Part shown: piece by piece, positions 42,108 through 57,499 of the stretch | How the letters are laid out: each line of letters opens with the position of its first letter | Numbering within the stretch: position 1 is the stretch's first letter | Origin: Coriaria nepalensis | Lineage: Eukaryota; Streptophyta; Magnoliopsida; Cucurbitales; Coriariaceae | Assembly: GCA_027186245.1 (NCBI GenBank) | Contig: CP114498.1 | Location: forward strand, 5,835,501-5,899,500 | Length of the DNA: 64,000 bases | Direction: 5' to 3' | The notes under the pieces: generated by a model | Database searches by the model: none | Told to the model about the DNA's origin: nothing | The model's input: only the letters and a program-made list of their open reading frames with translations | Translations under genes and position numbers: made by a program

Positions 42108-42800
42108 TTTTGTACCACAATTTCAATAGGCATATCAATTTTAAAGCAACCCAGATGGAGAAATAAAAGAAAGAGAGAAGGGGAATGTTGAAGAACTTGT
42201 GAGAGATCTTGCAAAAGAGGGAGGTGGGGTAATAAAGGAGGCGTTTTTATTTATGTACCAAATGTGGGTTCTGAGAGAAAACCCAATCAGAAAGAGATGA
42301 ATCCAAAAAGATGCAGATTTGGTAGGTAAGAGAAAGATTGCTAACAAAAATGGTGAAGATTTATGTGGGAAAAAAAAAGGACGAACAAATTACAGAGCAA
42401 AGCAAACCCAGATGAGTCTTTCAATCAAAAGTAGTAAAAAAAAAAACTCATCTTTCCCATTCCAACCCACGAAATTAATAACGTGATTCCAAAATTTTGT
42501 AATTTTATGCGAAAATCACAGCAAAACCATTGTTACAACCCAGAAAAAAAAAAAACGTGGGAGATATTCGCTGGAGTCACGTGGAAGAGAGAAAACCCAT
42601 ATGAGTAAAAGACTAAAAGTCGCTTCTTTTTTTGTAAGAGATCATAAAAGAGAAGAAGTTGAAACACCGGGAAGGAAGTAACTCTTACTCCTCTTAGTAT
42701 GAGTACAATCCGGTGTTTAAATATTGCAGAAACCAGAAAAGGCAACGAGAATAATAGACGGCAGAGAGACAGAGGCTCAATGTATGAGTTGATTCATGAT
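42108..42800 (-). promoter_or_regulatory. 5' leader and promoter of the DUF936 gene
   Basis: Upstream of the ATG lies AT-rich and GA-rich sequence. No TATA box was assigned with confidence. Confidence 0.35.
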
Positions 42801-42855
42801 TGAGACTTTGAGTATGCAAACGAGCTGTCAGTGTCTGACACTTAACCCACATTAT

Positions 42856-42889
42856 ACATACATACATACATACATACATACATACATAC
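42856..42889. repeat. (CATA)n microsatellite
   Basis: About eight cata units in a row upstream of the DUF936 gene. Confidence 0.95.
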
Positions 42890-45800
42890 TATACAATGCA
42901 TGCATACAAAATGATACTCCAAAAAAATATAAAAATAAATCAATCAATCAAATAAAATTTAACCCTGACCCACCTTGGCATTGATTTCAGAATTCAGGAG
43001 AAAATCCTGTCAAATAATTTATTTTGATTTTTTTTATATTTATATATAGTTGAAAACTTTTTTTACCTATCTTACTTAGAATAATGTAAGCAAATTGACA
43101 ACAAAAAAAAAAAAACAAATAAACAAATAAAACCCACTTGCGTACTTAAACTGAAAAATTGAGTAGAGCTACAAATTTTTCTAATTGAAAACCTGAATAT
43201 ACAAATGTGTGCATGTGCAGAGATTAGTGGGACGTTAAGAACAAGGTATAGTGCATTGTCGGCTACCTGAAAAACGTGTCAGATCCCTAACATTCAGCCT
43301 ACCGCTTAAGCATTTCCTTCCGATGTTTCCATGACTTATTATATTAATATTTATTATTTATAGGTTTTTTATATTATATTATATGGTATATATCCTTATT
43401 ATTTGGATTGTATAATGTACATAAATTTGTTGGTTCTGTATAATTGGCTGGAACAAGAAGTGAGATCGGCTGAGGCGCCGCCCAGCCGCAGGTCTATCCA
43501 GAAATTTGGATCATCCGAACTAAATTGAATAATTCAAATTCTGTTACATAATATTTAAATTATTAATATAAATTTAATTTTTAATATTAATTATAAATTT
43601 GGAATTAAATTTAAAATTTATATTTTTTTCACTTTATTTTTATTTTTCAATTATTTAATAGGTTACATAGTTTAATTATATCTAAAATAATTAAATAAAT
43701 AATTAAACTAAAAATATATCATAATAAACTTAAAATATATTTATAATCATATAAATCAACATAAATTAACATAAACAAAATTAATCAACATCAATCCATA
43801 ATATATATTGACAAAAAGTACTATTTAGTTAAAGTCTAAGTTTAATATTTTAAGACGAAGGTTTAAACTCTAAGTTTAAGATTTTAAGTCTAAGATTTAA
43901 AGTAAGATTTAAAACCTAAGTTTAAGGAAAAATTAAAAAAAAACACACCCGACTATTCCATTCTAAAATCATGGTATGAAATGATGATTTTATAGTGTTT
44001 TTGTTCAGTCTGAAATCTATCCCAGTCAGAAATCATGATTCTAGACCATGATTTTGTAGGGTGTATTTTTTTTTTTCCTTATTTTTTTTGTCGGATTTAT
44101 TTTATTATGTAAGAAAAACAATACATATGAAATTTAGAATAAACAAAATGATATTCAAATTGCTATATATTATAGAAATATAAAAAAAAATGTCTACAAG
44201 TCCCACATATGTATAGATATGTCATCTTACACCTATACAATATAATCCTATCATTATTTAGATTCTCTAATGTAACCTAGCATATGAAACTCTATATACA
44301 CTTTATAGTCTAAACCCCACAATCCCTTCTTTTCTTACTCCCATTTTGTGGCACTTAGGCTTTTTATAGCTTGAACGTCTTCATTTTCCTATAGTATTTC
44401 TTGTGATAAGAGTGAACTCTTTCATCGAGTGATAGAAAAGATGATCATTTATGATGTGTCATGCCTTATATTTCTATGCGACCTCAGCTTGACGGAGAAT
44501 TAAAGATATGAATAACTGAGCGGAGAATAAACGCCTCTCAACAACCTTCAAGAAGTGGTTAGAGCATGATTTGTTAAACTTTTTTCAGCTGTTTATAATT
44601 AAGATTCTTATTAATATTTGAAATCACCTCCTACAGTCTCGAATGATTAGTAATTGCGCATGGAAAATGATCATCGGACTTTAAGACTTGGGTAAGGGTA
44701 CATGATCCCTCTCCTTGAAACCAAACAAAAAAAATGTTCACTTATTTACATAAAAAGACAGTTACACAGTATACTGACCAAAATTTCGGACTAAGATAGT
44801 AAACCGTCTAAATCTGTTATGTATGTTATCAAGATAATGACCGAGGTAGAAAGGCCATCTCTTTTGTTTGTTATCAAGATAATGGAATCAAACTCAAACT
44901 TGAAGCCAAACTCAAATTTCACCAAAATCAAACTCAAAACTTAGATTTCACAAAAATCGAACTCAAAAGTCAGATATCACAAATATCAAAATAGTGATCT
45001 AACCAATTTCATCAAAATTAAATCCCCAACTTTGATTATTAATGCATACCGTGCGATTTTTATCTTTCCCGAACCGATATTCTTTGTTATGCTCCATTAA
45101 TGGTTGTTCTTCGTTACTTGAACGAAAGTTCCATTCTTCGTTACCTACTTGAATGAGAGCATTCTCCATTAATGGCAGTTCATGAGTTGATGGAAAGAGA
45201 AAGAGAAAGGAGAGAGAGAGAGAGAGAGACCTTCGGTCCGAAATTGCGCCAATGAGAGAAGTTTAAAATGGTCCGAAGTCGCGTGGGTGTGAAGTCTGAA
45301 ATGGTCGGAATCGCACGACACTTACAAGAAGAGGAAGAAGAAAAGGATGAAGAGGAGTAAACATTGAAGATGGTCATTTTTATTTATTTGGGATTTAGGG
45401 TAACGTTCAAATAAGGTTAATATTGTCTTTTTACATTTTTCTTGTTTTTATTTTTTCTGATTTTTTATTTTATTTTATTTATTTATTTTGATAGTCATGT
45501 AACAAAAAATTGAATAATATAATTATTGAGCAAAACATGTTCAAAACTCCTCAAGATTTTATTAAATTACCTCAAGATTTTATACTAATCATTATACCAT
45601 AATTAAGATTTACTCCCAAAATAAATAAATAAATAAATAAATAAATAAGTTGCCTCAATTCTTCAAAACTCACCCATTTATTAAGTGTAGAAAACTGGAA
45701 AAAGAACAGTGCAATCCAAACAAAATTAAAGTTTAAAAACCGGTTCTCAAATCAAGTGAGCCAAACAAAAATTTGAAACTATAAAACCAATTTTCTTCCC

Positions 45801-46323
45801 TCAGACAAATTTTTTGCAATCCTTACGAGAAACATTTTATTATTTTGAATATGGTGTTTCAATCACAGATACAATTACATTTGAAATTGAACCTAGATGC
45901 AACCAAAAAAAGAGTGCTTTGAACTTGGCTTTATGATCGTGTGTTACTTAAGTGGATAAATAAAATTCTATTTGACAGTGATATCAAATATCAGTAATTA
46001 GTAATGAATGAATCTAATTAGTCCCTTAAAAATAATACTCCAATACTTTATGATCGACCATTTAAACTAACCTAGTCAATCGCATATTTAATCCATAAGG
46101 CAAAAAAAAGAAAGGAAAAAGAGGCCATAGATTATAGATTTGCACTTAGTTAACACCTGGTAATAAATAAAGGAGAACACATGGTAAACCTCACAAAGAA
46201 ATAACATCCCCTTTTAAGTTATACAAAAAAGTGTCAAATTCAAAACTGTAGAAACGAAGTAAAATCTAGTTCTCTTCTTCAATCCAAGAAACCATTAAAA
46301 GGGGCTTGGTCAAAACTCATTCT
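42890..46323. other. intergenic, several old minisatellites
   Basis: No coding signal. It holds a taagtttaagattttaagtc-type degenerate repeat (about 43825-43925), a partly palindromic aaatcatg segment (about 43975-44070), a degenerate 30-bp repeat (44900-45000), a GA tract (45209-45230) and an (AAAT)n tract (about 45619-45648). Confidence 0.6.
44900..45000. repeat. degenerate repeat of about 30 bp
   Basis: Successive lines aaatttcaccaaaatcaaac, atttcacaaaaatcgaactc and atatcacaaatatc share a common frame of about 30 bases. Upstream, ttatcaagataatg is present twice (44827 and 44871). Confidence 0.7.
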
Positions 46324-47779
<1,456 letters not shown>

Positions 47780-47891
47780 TATTGTCAGTAGCCAAGAATT
47801 TTGATGAAGAACTTCTCCGCGGGGAAGCTATCGCCCGCCTCGATCAGATTCCAAATGTTTAAATACAGAAGGTGCTTCGTCAGTCTCGTGG

Positions 47892-47980
47892 AAACCCTAA
47901 GCCTTAGGAGTTTTTCATGGGCTGGACTATTGAATATGTTGATTTATTGGGCCAACCGGTTCTTTGTTCTTTCCGGCCCA
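47892..47980 (-). promoter_or_regulatory. telo-box and site II elements of the RPL38 promoter
   Basis: A telo-box (aaaccctaa, 47892-47900) is followed by three site II-type hexamers: tgggct (47918-47923), tgggcc (47948-47953) and ggccca (47975-47980). These lie 110-200 bases upstream of the ATG. The combination is typical of plant ribosomal-protein and other growth-linked genes, where TCP factors bind site II. Confidence 0.85.
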
Positions 47981-48550
47981 AAAGTCATTTTTTGACATAC
48001 CAATTAATTCTGATTTGTTTTTTCCACCTCTGTTTAATCAGGCTACACTCGTTAGGGTGTTTAATTTGTATGTTAAAAAATGTCTTAAGATGATCAAATT
48101 ATTTAGCATTTAATAAATAGTTGTTATCACTTAAAAATTTGGAAACCATTGTCTTGTGCTTTGTGGTTACGAACAAGGGAAGAAGCCCATGACACTATAA
48201 TCAAGATCTTCAAATCTACAATTATACCCTCCCAATTTGAAACTTTGTCACCCGATTGTTTTTTCTCCTTATCTAGATTCTTGATTTCTTCTCTAAATTT
48301 GAAGATCTTGAAATGCTACTTTTTTTTGGGGACAAACTTAAGTAACTATGTGCATGCATGTAATAAAATAAAAATAGTAGAATAAATATTTAAAATTTTT
48401 ATTTATATTATATCTTAATATTTATGATTTTTATTTAGATCGATCATACAATAATTATATCATATATAATTTATTTTATAAAAAGTACAGAAAATATCAT
48501 CAAATTAAATCAATATTAATGAAGATGAATATTTTATCTTCTTGATTACA

Positions 48551-48614
48551 GAACTCTTCTTATACATATAGAGGGATGCATCGAACTCTTCTTATACATA
48601 TAGAGGGATGCATC
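48551..48614. repeat. perfect 32-bp tandem duplication
   Basis: The 32-bp phrase beginning gaactcttcttatacatata and ending gggatgcatc occurs at 48551-48582 and 48583-48614 with no differences, so it is recent. Confidence 0.95.
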
Positions 48615-50239
48615 TATATGTTCGCTCTCTAACTGTTATCTACATAATTCGTTTCGCAAGGTTAAATATCTACTTAAAACCTCAACACATTAAATTCGAG
48701 AAAATTAAAACAAAAAGACTCTTTTCTTTCTTAATTTTCGGGCAAAAGTCTTGTGGAGGAGCATTATTTCAACTCCATGTATATATATATACTTGCATGT
48801 AATAAAATATTAAAGATGTTATTGTTATTGTCATGAAAGATTACAAAGTGGAATACTCTTAATGTGATAGAAATAATTTAATCCCCCCAAAAATTAATCT
48901 CTATTATTCTATTACAATAGCATTAATTTTACCTGTAATATGACTTTTTTTTTTGGTAGATCATGAAACTATTAATGGTAGCCGAGATCACTTTAATTTT
49001 GACAAATTAGTTTAATAAGATTACCATAATTTATTAGATTCTTGAAGAAAATATTGATTATGGTTATAAAAGTACTATTAAATATTAAAAAACAAGTTTA
49101 ATGTCTTTGTATTGACAAGAAATGTATTATATATCATGTATTGCCTTTTAATACTTGATGGTCTAGTTCATATAAGAAAATATTAAAATGGTAAAAAATT
49201 TATCTTTGATTTTATTGATAATAGTTCATTTAATTTCTTATGGAATTCTTCAACTTTGAATAGAATGATTAAATGTCCTTTTAATTAAAACATTTAGTTC
49301 ATTTTTTTTAAATTTTATTTAGAGATCTTTTCATAAATAAAATACTTAACACCGAAAATTCTAATAATAATTAAAAATGTAGTAAAATAATATTTGAACT
49401 TTCCCGTAGGGCAAAAATATAATATCTTAAGAAATTATTTCCATAAAATAAATCATTAATAAATCGCTGATTAAAATTATTGATAGATTATAAAAGTGTC
49501 TTAGATGTTCATATTAATAGCAGATGTTAAAATATTAATAGACTAAATTATTGATAGATTTTTATGAGTCAAATTAATCAAATAGTTGATTAAATATTTA
49601 TGGATATATCTCATATAAGTGGTTGACCATCATAATGGGATTGACCTATTTAATTAGTCTAATATTATTAGAGTTCTAAGCCATAAGCTAACTTAATATG
49701 GTTAGAGTTTTAGGTTTCAAGCTACACCTAATATGGTGCCTATAAATAGGACCTAAGGGAGTGTCCGAATCCAGAATCCAACACAAGCCTTCTTGGTTAA
49801 AATTTAGAGAGAGATAAGAGAGTTTTTTTTTATCCCTTTTCCTGAACTTATTATCTCATATATTGAGATTTTAAATAGAAATATAATCATGTGAAACGAA
49901 TCATGTAAACTAAGCTTAGAAAGCGAACACGTAAACATCTCCCATCTTATAAAAAAAATTATGTATCAATAAAAAATATATTTCTTAATATAAATTTGAT
50001 TTAATATTAATAAAATTTTACTATATTTTCTATAAAAAGATTATATGATTAACTTTATTAAAAATTATACATAAATATAATTCAAATATAATTTAAAATA
50101 TTACTTCGGTTTGGTCGGTATATATATGCATTCCTACGTTCATCTTACTGTAGGACCATTACTTATACCATTTATGATGTCTTGTAGTTTCTGTTACAAA
50201 TAGATTTTAAGGTAGGAATCCAAGGTTTTAGTAATTCTC

Positions 50240-50421
50240 AATTGCTCGATATCTTGCGAGTTCAATAGTTTCAGTAATACTCGATTACTCGATACCCTTA
50301 TAGACCTCAAGGCATCGTGCAATTGAGGAAATAAGACTTTTGTCATAATTGTTCAATTGGCAATACCTTGAGGTCTGAAGGGTATCGAGCAATGAAGACA
50401 AAATTAAGGTATCGAGCAATT
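50240..50421. repeat. nested inverted repeat (CGAT-rich foldback)
   Basis: Inner arms 50284-50317 and 50361-50393 are reverse complements over about 33 bases with few mismatches (core ctcgatacccttatagacct against aggtctgaagggtatcgag). Outer arms 50240-50255 and 50406-50421 (aattgctcgatatctt against aaggtatcgagcaatt) pair as well. The loop is about 43 bases. The outer arms carry the same ctcgat core as the arrays at 22.2 and 57.2 kb. Confidence 0.88.
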
Positions 50422-51863
50422 GAGCATCACAAACCCACATTCCTGATTTCGAAAATTTGAAATTTCATATTTAAGGCAATGCAAATAGGATCCAAAACAT
50501 AATACAAACAAAATACAAGTAATAAAAACTTGTTAAGTTTCATTTATTTTTTTTATCTATTAACCATTTAAATCAAAATCAAAATTAAGTTTAGAAACTT
50601 GAAACTTACCCAAATGATTTATAGGCTTCCAAGCTCTTGATTCTTCTTGATTACGAAGCTTGCAAATAAAATGTAGAGGGAGGATTAGAGATTAAATTCC
50701 TTTACAAGTGATTAAAAACTAATTAACCAAGATGAGGACGCAAATTGGAAATGAGTTTTTTTTTTTTTCAAATAAAAAAGATTAAAATACTAAAAAGATA
50801 ATGAAGAAGAAATGACGAAGATAAGGAATCTGGTAAGAAGTAGATGATAAAACATAGATGAAATAAATTCTCATATTAATTTATAACTTGATGTTTTGGG
50901 AATATTAATTATTTTGACTACACAGGTAAATAGCATATCTCAAAAGTCATTGAAATTCAAAATTTCTATTTTGAAATGGAATTAAAAAAGGATGAAATTT
51001 ATATAGCTATCAAAATGAACCATCCCATTCGAACTAAGCCGGGCTTTTTACTGCTCAAACCAAGTTTGAAAAGCCGGTTAGTTTATCTCAGGCTAGGCTT
51101 ATAAAAATAGGTTCATGAGCTAACCCTTTTGTAAATATAAAATAGTAAAATATAATACATAAACTTTTAACTAAATATATTTTTTATTATATATTAATAA
51201 ATAATATATAAATAATTAATTTAAAAAATTTAAAATTATTATATAAAATAAGATAAAAATAATTTTAAAAAAATTATAAAACAAAAATTTATTTTGAAAA
51301 TACTTCTATAACTGGTCAGGACAAGCCCAAAAATCAAGCCCATTTTAACAACTTGACAAAAACTACTTAATTTGAAATCAAATCGAACTGTATTACAAAA
51401 GCAGAAACTCCCCTACAATTTGGTGGAGCTAGATTTACAAGACAAGAAATGGCCAAACATGAGCGACAATTAAGTCGAAAGGAAAAGTAAAGAGAGAAGA
51501 AACAAAAAAAAAAGGTAAACAAAACGCAAAGCCAACTAGAAGTATATAGGAACCACTTATATTCTAGACCTGAAACATCTAAAGAAATCAAAACCTGTTA
51601 AGCCCTAACCACTGCAAATATAAGACCCAAAGAGAAACGGGGTTTACTTCTGAATCGATGGTCCAAAACTGCCTCGACAAACTTGGGAAACACTCTTACC
51701 GGACAGTATTAGCAGACGAAGCTAAAGTGCCAAGCAAGAGGTCCCACCCAAACAGCAGCCAACAAGGAGAAGCAGCTTCCCTTATGTTTCTATATTTAAT
51801 CCTTCAAGACTATTGAGCAAAGCTACTTGTGTGTACATGAACTTCTGTCGTGCAATATGGAGG

Positions 51864-54800
51864 CTAGCATCCATTTTTCACCCCATTTGCCTCAATCCTC
51901 TTCTCAATTGATTTTGTACCCTTTAGGGCATCTCCAATTTTCGCTTCTGAGACCTCCTCAGAGAGCTTTAAGTTCTGATATGCTTGTTCGGTTGGAGTCG
52001 AGTCCTTGGTCAGGTCTCTCCCAGCCTCTGAAGACTTTTGGGTATTCATCTCCACACAAACCGTTTCTTTCTTAACATCTCCGCATTTCCCCTCCCATAC
52101 CTGGCATTATCAGAATCAAGATTTAGAGGGTGAGACCAATAACAAAATTGCTACAACCATCAGAGAAAGTTAAGATAGGTAAAAGAAAATACAAACGAAA
52201 ATGTGGGTGGAAGTGGACAATTTACAAGGTTGGATTGTACTGTTTGTTTCAGGAACTGCTGTTGCTTGGCCTTCTTCTCTTGAATTGACTTCTGACGTCC
52301 CTCATAGAATCCAAAGTCATCCAAAATGCATGTTTTTCTGGTGTGCTCCTTGAATATCTTTACCATTTTAAGCCCTGGCTCCAACTTTACCTAAACAAGA
52401 TAATAAATAAATCAAACTTACAGAGAAGAACTTAGAGAAGGTGATGTGTTTTATTAAGAAACGTGAATACCTCCTGAGTGTCCCTACTGTTAGTAACAGG
52501 CTTGTTCTCATTGTTTTCCAGAGTAATGTGTTTCAGTAGACTGTTAGGCACATCCTTTACCATGTGCCACTTAACAGGGAAGCAACCATTCCATTTGTCT
52601 TGCTGCCAGTACTCCACATTTTTGTGGAAGTCAACTGGCCCAACCATCTCAGCAAAGCCAACAAATTGTCCACTTGTATTGACCTAAAAAGAATTCCATA
52701 AAAATTGAGTTGAAGAAAGCTAGTCAACAAGAAACTGGGATTCCTTGCAGAAATACTTACAGAAAAGAACAAAAATACAGGGCAGAAACCAGGTTTCTGT
52801 TGAGCCTCATGGTATGCAGCATCAAGCTTCTTGTTGCCATTTGGCGTGCTGGCCCAGACATTATACTTGATACTTTTATGCACATCATCCTCACTGTATG
52901 ATTTAATAACAAAAAATCTGCCATCAGGGTATTCTTCTGGGAAATCAGTTTTGTTGTATTGATCACAATCAGGAGCAGCTGTTATTTTATCTTTCTCAGT
53001 GTCATCTATAGCATTTGGTTGAAGATTTTCTCCTTTAACTTCTGGTACAGTAGGAACAAAGCTTTTCTGGTTCTTGCTCTTGGCTCTAGGTCCCTTATTA
53101 AGCTCATTCATAACATCCACATTCTCATTTCCATAGCCATAGTAACCACCAGTTCCCCCCCTGGATTTATATTTGCTGTCAAATGCAAGCCATTGACGTC
53201 CATTTGCCCGAGAATCATAAACAGGAGATCCATAGCCCATACTAGATCTCACTGCATGTCCATAATGACTGTATAACTTATTTGGGTACATCCTATTTAT
53301 GAATCCCTGAGTTGTATTCATTCCAGGAGCTGGTCTGGGATGGGGCAAACCCTGTTTACCAATGTAAAATAATGCTTTAGAGACTACATACTTAAAAAAA
53401 CGACTATAAATAGTGATAAATATTCAGCAATACTTGTCCATTGAAAAACCAAATTCCATCGCATTAAATATTCATAAATTACTAGACTTGCCAAAGGAAT
53501 CAGGTGAATATAGTATCTTATTATCTGGATGCTTTCCGACTTTTGAGATATGTCCGAAATATGCTTACCATGAAATGAGAATTAGGACGATAATTGAGAT
53601 TTCTCGATGCGAAATTATTTCCACTTGAAATAGAAGAAGACATTGTTGGACCAGTCATTGGTCTAGACTGTCCATCAGAATAGAGTGGACCATCTAACCA
53701 AGGGATAGGAGATCCCAACCCATCGAAACCATATCTAGGATCTTGATGGCCAGAAGGACTGCGCCCAGGCAAAGCATTACCTCCGTAGGAAATAGCAGAA
53801 CTGAATGGTTTACCTTGATATGTTGGTTTTAGGGCAGCTGTATCATTGTTTCCCTTCATGCTCCCACCATTGCCAATGTTATCAGAATTTGTATTAGCTG
53901 TTTCCACAGGACAAGGCTTTTGGTCAGTAGCAACAGATGCCAAAACATCTCTTTGGGAAGCAGCAGAAGGGCTAGGTGTAAATGGTGCGCTAGTTGGAGT
54001 AAGAGGCTGAAAATATGGAGGATACTGGTAGTGTTGAGGACCATATAGCTGCCCATCATTTCCCATTGTAGGTATGGGGGACGCAGCAGGTGAATATGAT
54101 CCATAGGGTGCATATCCGTAGCCAGGGTGATATATAACAGACCCATTGTCCCTGTAAACTCCCTATAAATATACAAAAACGGATCAGCCTCATCAGAAAC
54201 CAAATGCCACTATCATAAAAGCCTAAAATCACAAGAAATGCAAAAACCTACAGATGTCATATCAACTCCATCTGGATTTAAATATCTTGAAAATTCATCC
54301 CAATCCTGGCCATTTGGATCAGATCCTGCACCAATATCATAAGTGAATACAGATGCAAGGAAAAATTATGAAGAGTTGAGAGCTGCTGAAACCTAGCAAA
54401 AATTTGTAAGGTTATATTTTCATCAAGTAAATGTTGAATAAAGCATGTATATCAGCATACCTCCATAATAGTATGTAGGCGAATATGCATTGGAAACATA
54501 GCACATTGATGAATCCACCAACTCTTGTGCTGACGGAACCGTAACCTGTTCACTTGAAATTTTACTATTGGCAGCAGTGCTAGCATCAAGAGGCTCATAC
54601 TGATAACCAGAAGGGTGAAAAGAGAGGACAGTCAATATAGACATAAATACACCAAACATTTTACAAGTCACAAAATTCCACGTACTTAAAATACATTAGA
54701 GGAATAGCAATCAATGCTTATTTTTTCTGTGGAAAATAGAGTTGATCAGTACCTTCTTTTTTGGCTCTGTCACATCCATGGTCTTGGACTGGGAATCCAA

Positions 54801-55690
54801 TGAAATTTTTTGAAGCAAGTCTGCAGCTTCTATGCAATGCAGAGTAAAGGATGTACATATCATCATGAAGACATGTCATAAAATTATACTCCATAGGGAA
54901 ATAATTATTCAATACATTACAAAGTCAACAATAGATATTTACAGAACTCTATCTACCAAAGGGCAAAAGTAAAAAAGAAAAAATCCAACATTTGAAAACT
55001 CGAGATTTTCTTTTAAAAAAGAATCCAAAACCATGGCCAGTATTTAATTACATCAGCATCATATACTCAAAAAATACAAGATTAGCCAAAGAAAGAGGAT
55101 TCTAATCTCAAGCCTTGTTAATAAGAAGACATGACATAAAGTATTCGAATCACATCTGATATAATACAAACCCAATACAACATAGTTAAGGTAAACAACC
55201 AAGTGAACAGAGAAACGTAATAGCAATGTTGATAAATCACGGCTAATGTTTGAAATTCAATCACATACTAAAACAGTTGTAGAACTGCGTCTGGAATCAA
55301 ATTAATGAAACAGAATGAAAACACCCACTTCAAAAAAAAAATAAAAAAAAGCTTTGAACAAAGTAAAATCATATGAATCCAAATATCAAATCCTTCAGAA
55401 TATCAAATACCAAGAACGCCGGTGAAGCCTACAAGGAAGAATTCAGCTCTAAATCAAGAACCATATCAAGAAGTTTAATTATCGAAGCGAGAAGATGCGA
55501 ATTACTTTGATAGAAAGAACTATAATTTATCGTAATAAACGAAAAAAAAAAACGAGAAATAAGACGAATTTAAACATCGAGAATAATTGTGTGTAAACAG
55601 ATCAGCGTGAGAAGAAATCAATTTGGACCGAACCTAAATATATAAACAATTTAGAAGGATACGTTCAGCAGGAGGAGCAACGGTAGCCAT
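51864..55690 (-). CDS. YTH-domain m6A reader, ECT family (YTHDF type)
   Basis: Nine minus-strand exons join in phase: 55690-55663, 54829-54753, 54599-54461, 54325-54252, 54162-53569, 53351-52761, 52683-52471, 52390-52241 and 52100-51864, giving 700 residues. The start ([20 protein letters not shown]) is that of plant ECT proteins. A long Y/P/G/Q/S-rich disordered region (about 80-440) follows, then the YTH domain (about 446-585): [41 protein letters not shown] and [20 protein letters not shown]. The three cage tryptophans that hold N6-methyladenosine are present (W470, W527, W532). A basic region ([15 protein letters not shown]) follows the domain. ECT proteins bind m6A in cytosolic mRNA and promote leaf and trichome development. 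Closest to the ECT2/3/4 branch by eye; the exact member is not set. Confidence 0.94.
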
Positions 55691-56295
55691 GGCAGATCTC
55701 GAAGCAGGAGAGAGAACTGAGACTATAAAAATGGATTAAATAAACCCTAAACCCAATCCAGACGGGGAGTGAAGGAATGGAAGATTGAGTGACAGAGGTA
55801 GTAGTACTCTTCAGAGGAACAAAGTCGAGCCTCACAGCCGCCAGAGGGGGTTTGGGTTTTTGGAGAGAGGGTTTTGTTCCTCCTAAAGCGGCGATTCAAA
55901 TAGCACCGCGCTGCCCTAGTTTTCCCACCTGTGCCCCTCACCCGCAGGTGATCTTTCCTTTAATGACAGGGCCCCGGACCAACAACAAATTCCTGGCCCC
56001 GTCCAATAAAAACGATCCAGCTCAGTTGAAGCGCTGACTGGACCACAACGAAAAAATTGGCGGTTTCTTAAAGAGATAATTTGTAAAAGTAACTCTAAAA
56101 AATATTGTATTTTAAATATTACCCCCAAAATATTTATTTTGAGAAAATGACCTCTAATTTTAACTTTTATTAACTTTTGAAATAAAAAAATTAAAGAAAA
56201 ATACACAATTATTATATTACCCTTCAATTAATTTTTGAAAAAAAAAATTTAAAAAGGAGTAGATGAAAATGAGAAAAAAAACCCATTTTCATCCC
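55691..56295. other. 5' leader/promoter of the YTH gene and spacer
   Basis: No gene. The GC-richer part (55800-56040) probably holds the leader and promoter of the minus-strand YTH gene. A short AT-rich spacer then leads to the copia fragment. Confidence 0.4.
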
Positions 56296-57130
56296 TCCAT
56301 TTTCACCGACCAATAATCCAATGATCTTTAAGGAAGCAATGAATAATACTGATAAGGATGAATGGCAAGATGCAATGAACTAAGAAATTGAATACATGTA
56401 TTCCAATTCTATCTAAGAACTTGTATATCCGCCTGAAGATGTCAGGCTCATTGGATGTAAATGGATCTTCAAGAAGAAAAGAGACATAGATGGGAAAGTA
56501 AAAACTTTCAAAACACGACTTGTAGCAAAAAATTATACCCAAAGGGAAGAAGTCAATTATGAAGAGACTTTCTCTCTTGTTGTCATGCTAAAGTCCATAT
56601 GCATTCTTTTATCCATAGCCGCTTATATTACGAGATATGATAAATGGATGTCAAGACAACTTTTTTGAATAGCTATCTTGAAGAAAACATTTATATGATA
56701 TAATCAGAAGGTTTTGTACAAAAGGGCCAAGAGCAAAAAGTTTGTAAATTGTTTAGATCCATATATGAATTGAAGAAAGCCTCTAGGTCTTGGAACCAAA
56801 GGTTTGATGAGACTATAAAGACATATAGTTTCAACCAAAATATTGACAAATTGTGTGTCTATAAATACGTCAAAGATAAAAAAGTAGTCTTCTTAATTCT
56901 TTATGTAGACGATATTTTACTCATTGGGAATGATATAAAAATATTGTCTAACGTGAAGAAATGGCTGGCCGAGCAATTTCAAATGAAAGATTTGGAAGAG
57001 GCAAGCTATGTTCTAGGAATCCATCTTAAGAGATAGGAAGAACAAGCATTTAGCATTAAGCATTATCTCAAGCCTCTTATATAGATAAGGTGATGACTCG
57101 ATTCTCAATGTAAAACTCTAAAAAAGGCCA
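56296..57130 (+). mobile_element. Ty1/copia reverse transcriptase fragment, + copy
   Basis: The first part reads KDEWQDAM-EIEYM, ELVYPPEDVRLIGCKWIFKK and LVAKNYTQREEVNYEETFS, with stops. The frame 56749-57036 continues SIYELKKASRSWNQRFDE and then FLILYVDDILLIGND with the catalytic YVDD kept, ending EASYVLGIHLKR. The neighbouring minus-strand remnant (57.6-59.1 kb) is a copy of the same family in reverse; 56.3-57.13 kb pairs with about 58.25-59.09 kb. Confidence 0.9.
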
Positions 57131-57350
57131 CTTATCGATTCTCAAGCCTCTTAACCTATGTGAAAATTTTGTTACTCGATTAGATCAAAGCTGCAATCAT
57201 TCCTTACAGTTCTCAACAAGAATGAGGACATTAATCCCTTAATCTCGATGCGCAATTGGTTTTGAATGTACCCATTGCTTTGATCTCAATGTTCGATGCT
57301 CGATGGGTATGTTCAAGGCCCATTAAGCATCGGGTGTTGCAGATAATTTA
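57131..57350. repeat. CGAT-rich degenerate array
   Basis: Repeated atcgattctcaa, tactcgatta, tgctcgatggg and inverted cccattaagcatcgg motifs lie between the two opposed copia copies. The unit is less regular than at 22.2 kb, but it uses the same ctcgatgg/ccatcgag words. Confidence 0.6.
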
Positions 57351-57499
57351 ATTCATTATCTATAATCTCAATTCTCTCGTACTAATACAAGATTATAGTT
57401 ACATGAATGAATTTGGAATTTTTTGATATTTATACATATTATTCAATAATAATACATTTAAAATAATTATATAAAAAAATGTCAAGATATCATACCTAA

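Larger units (their letters stand above)
48000..51863. other. intergenic, transposon relics and repeats
   Basis: No gene was recognised. It includes a perfect 32-bp duplication (48551-48614), an LTR-like segment with cctataaataggacctaag (49739-49757) and a nested inverted repeat (50240-50421). The last 200-250 bases should be 3' UTR of the YTH gene. Confidence 0.5.

Noticed and set aside
49440..49900. complete solo LTR
   Set aside because: There is a TATA-like phrase and LTR-like style, but no TG/CA ends or target duplication could be fixed.
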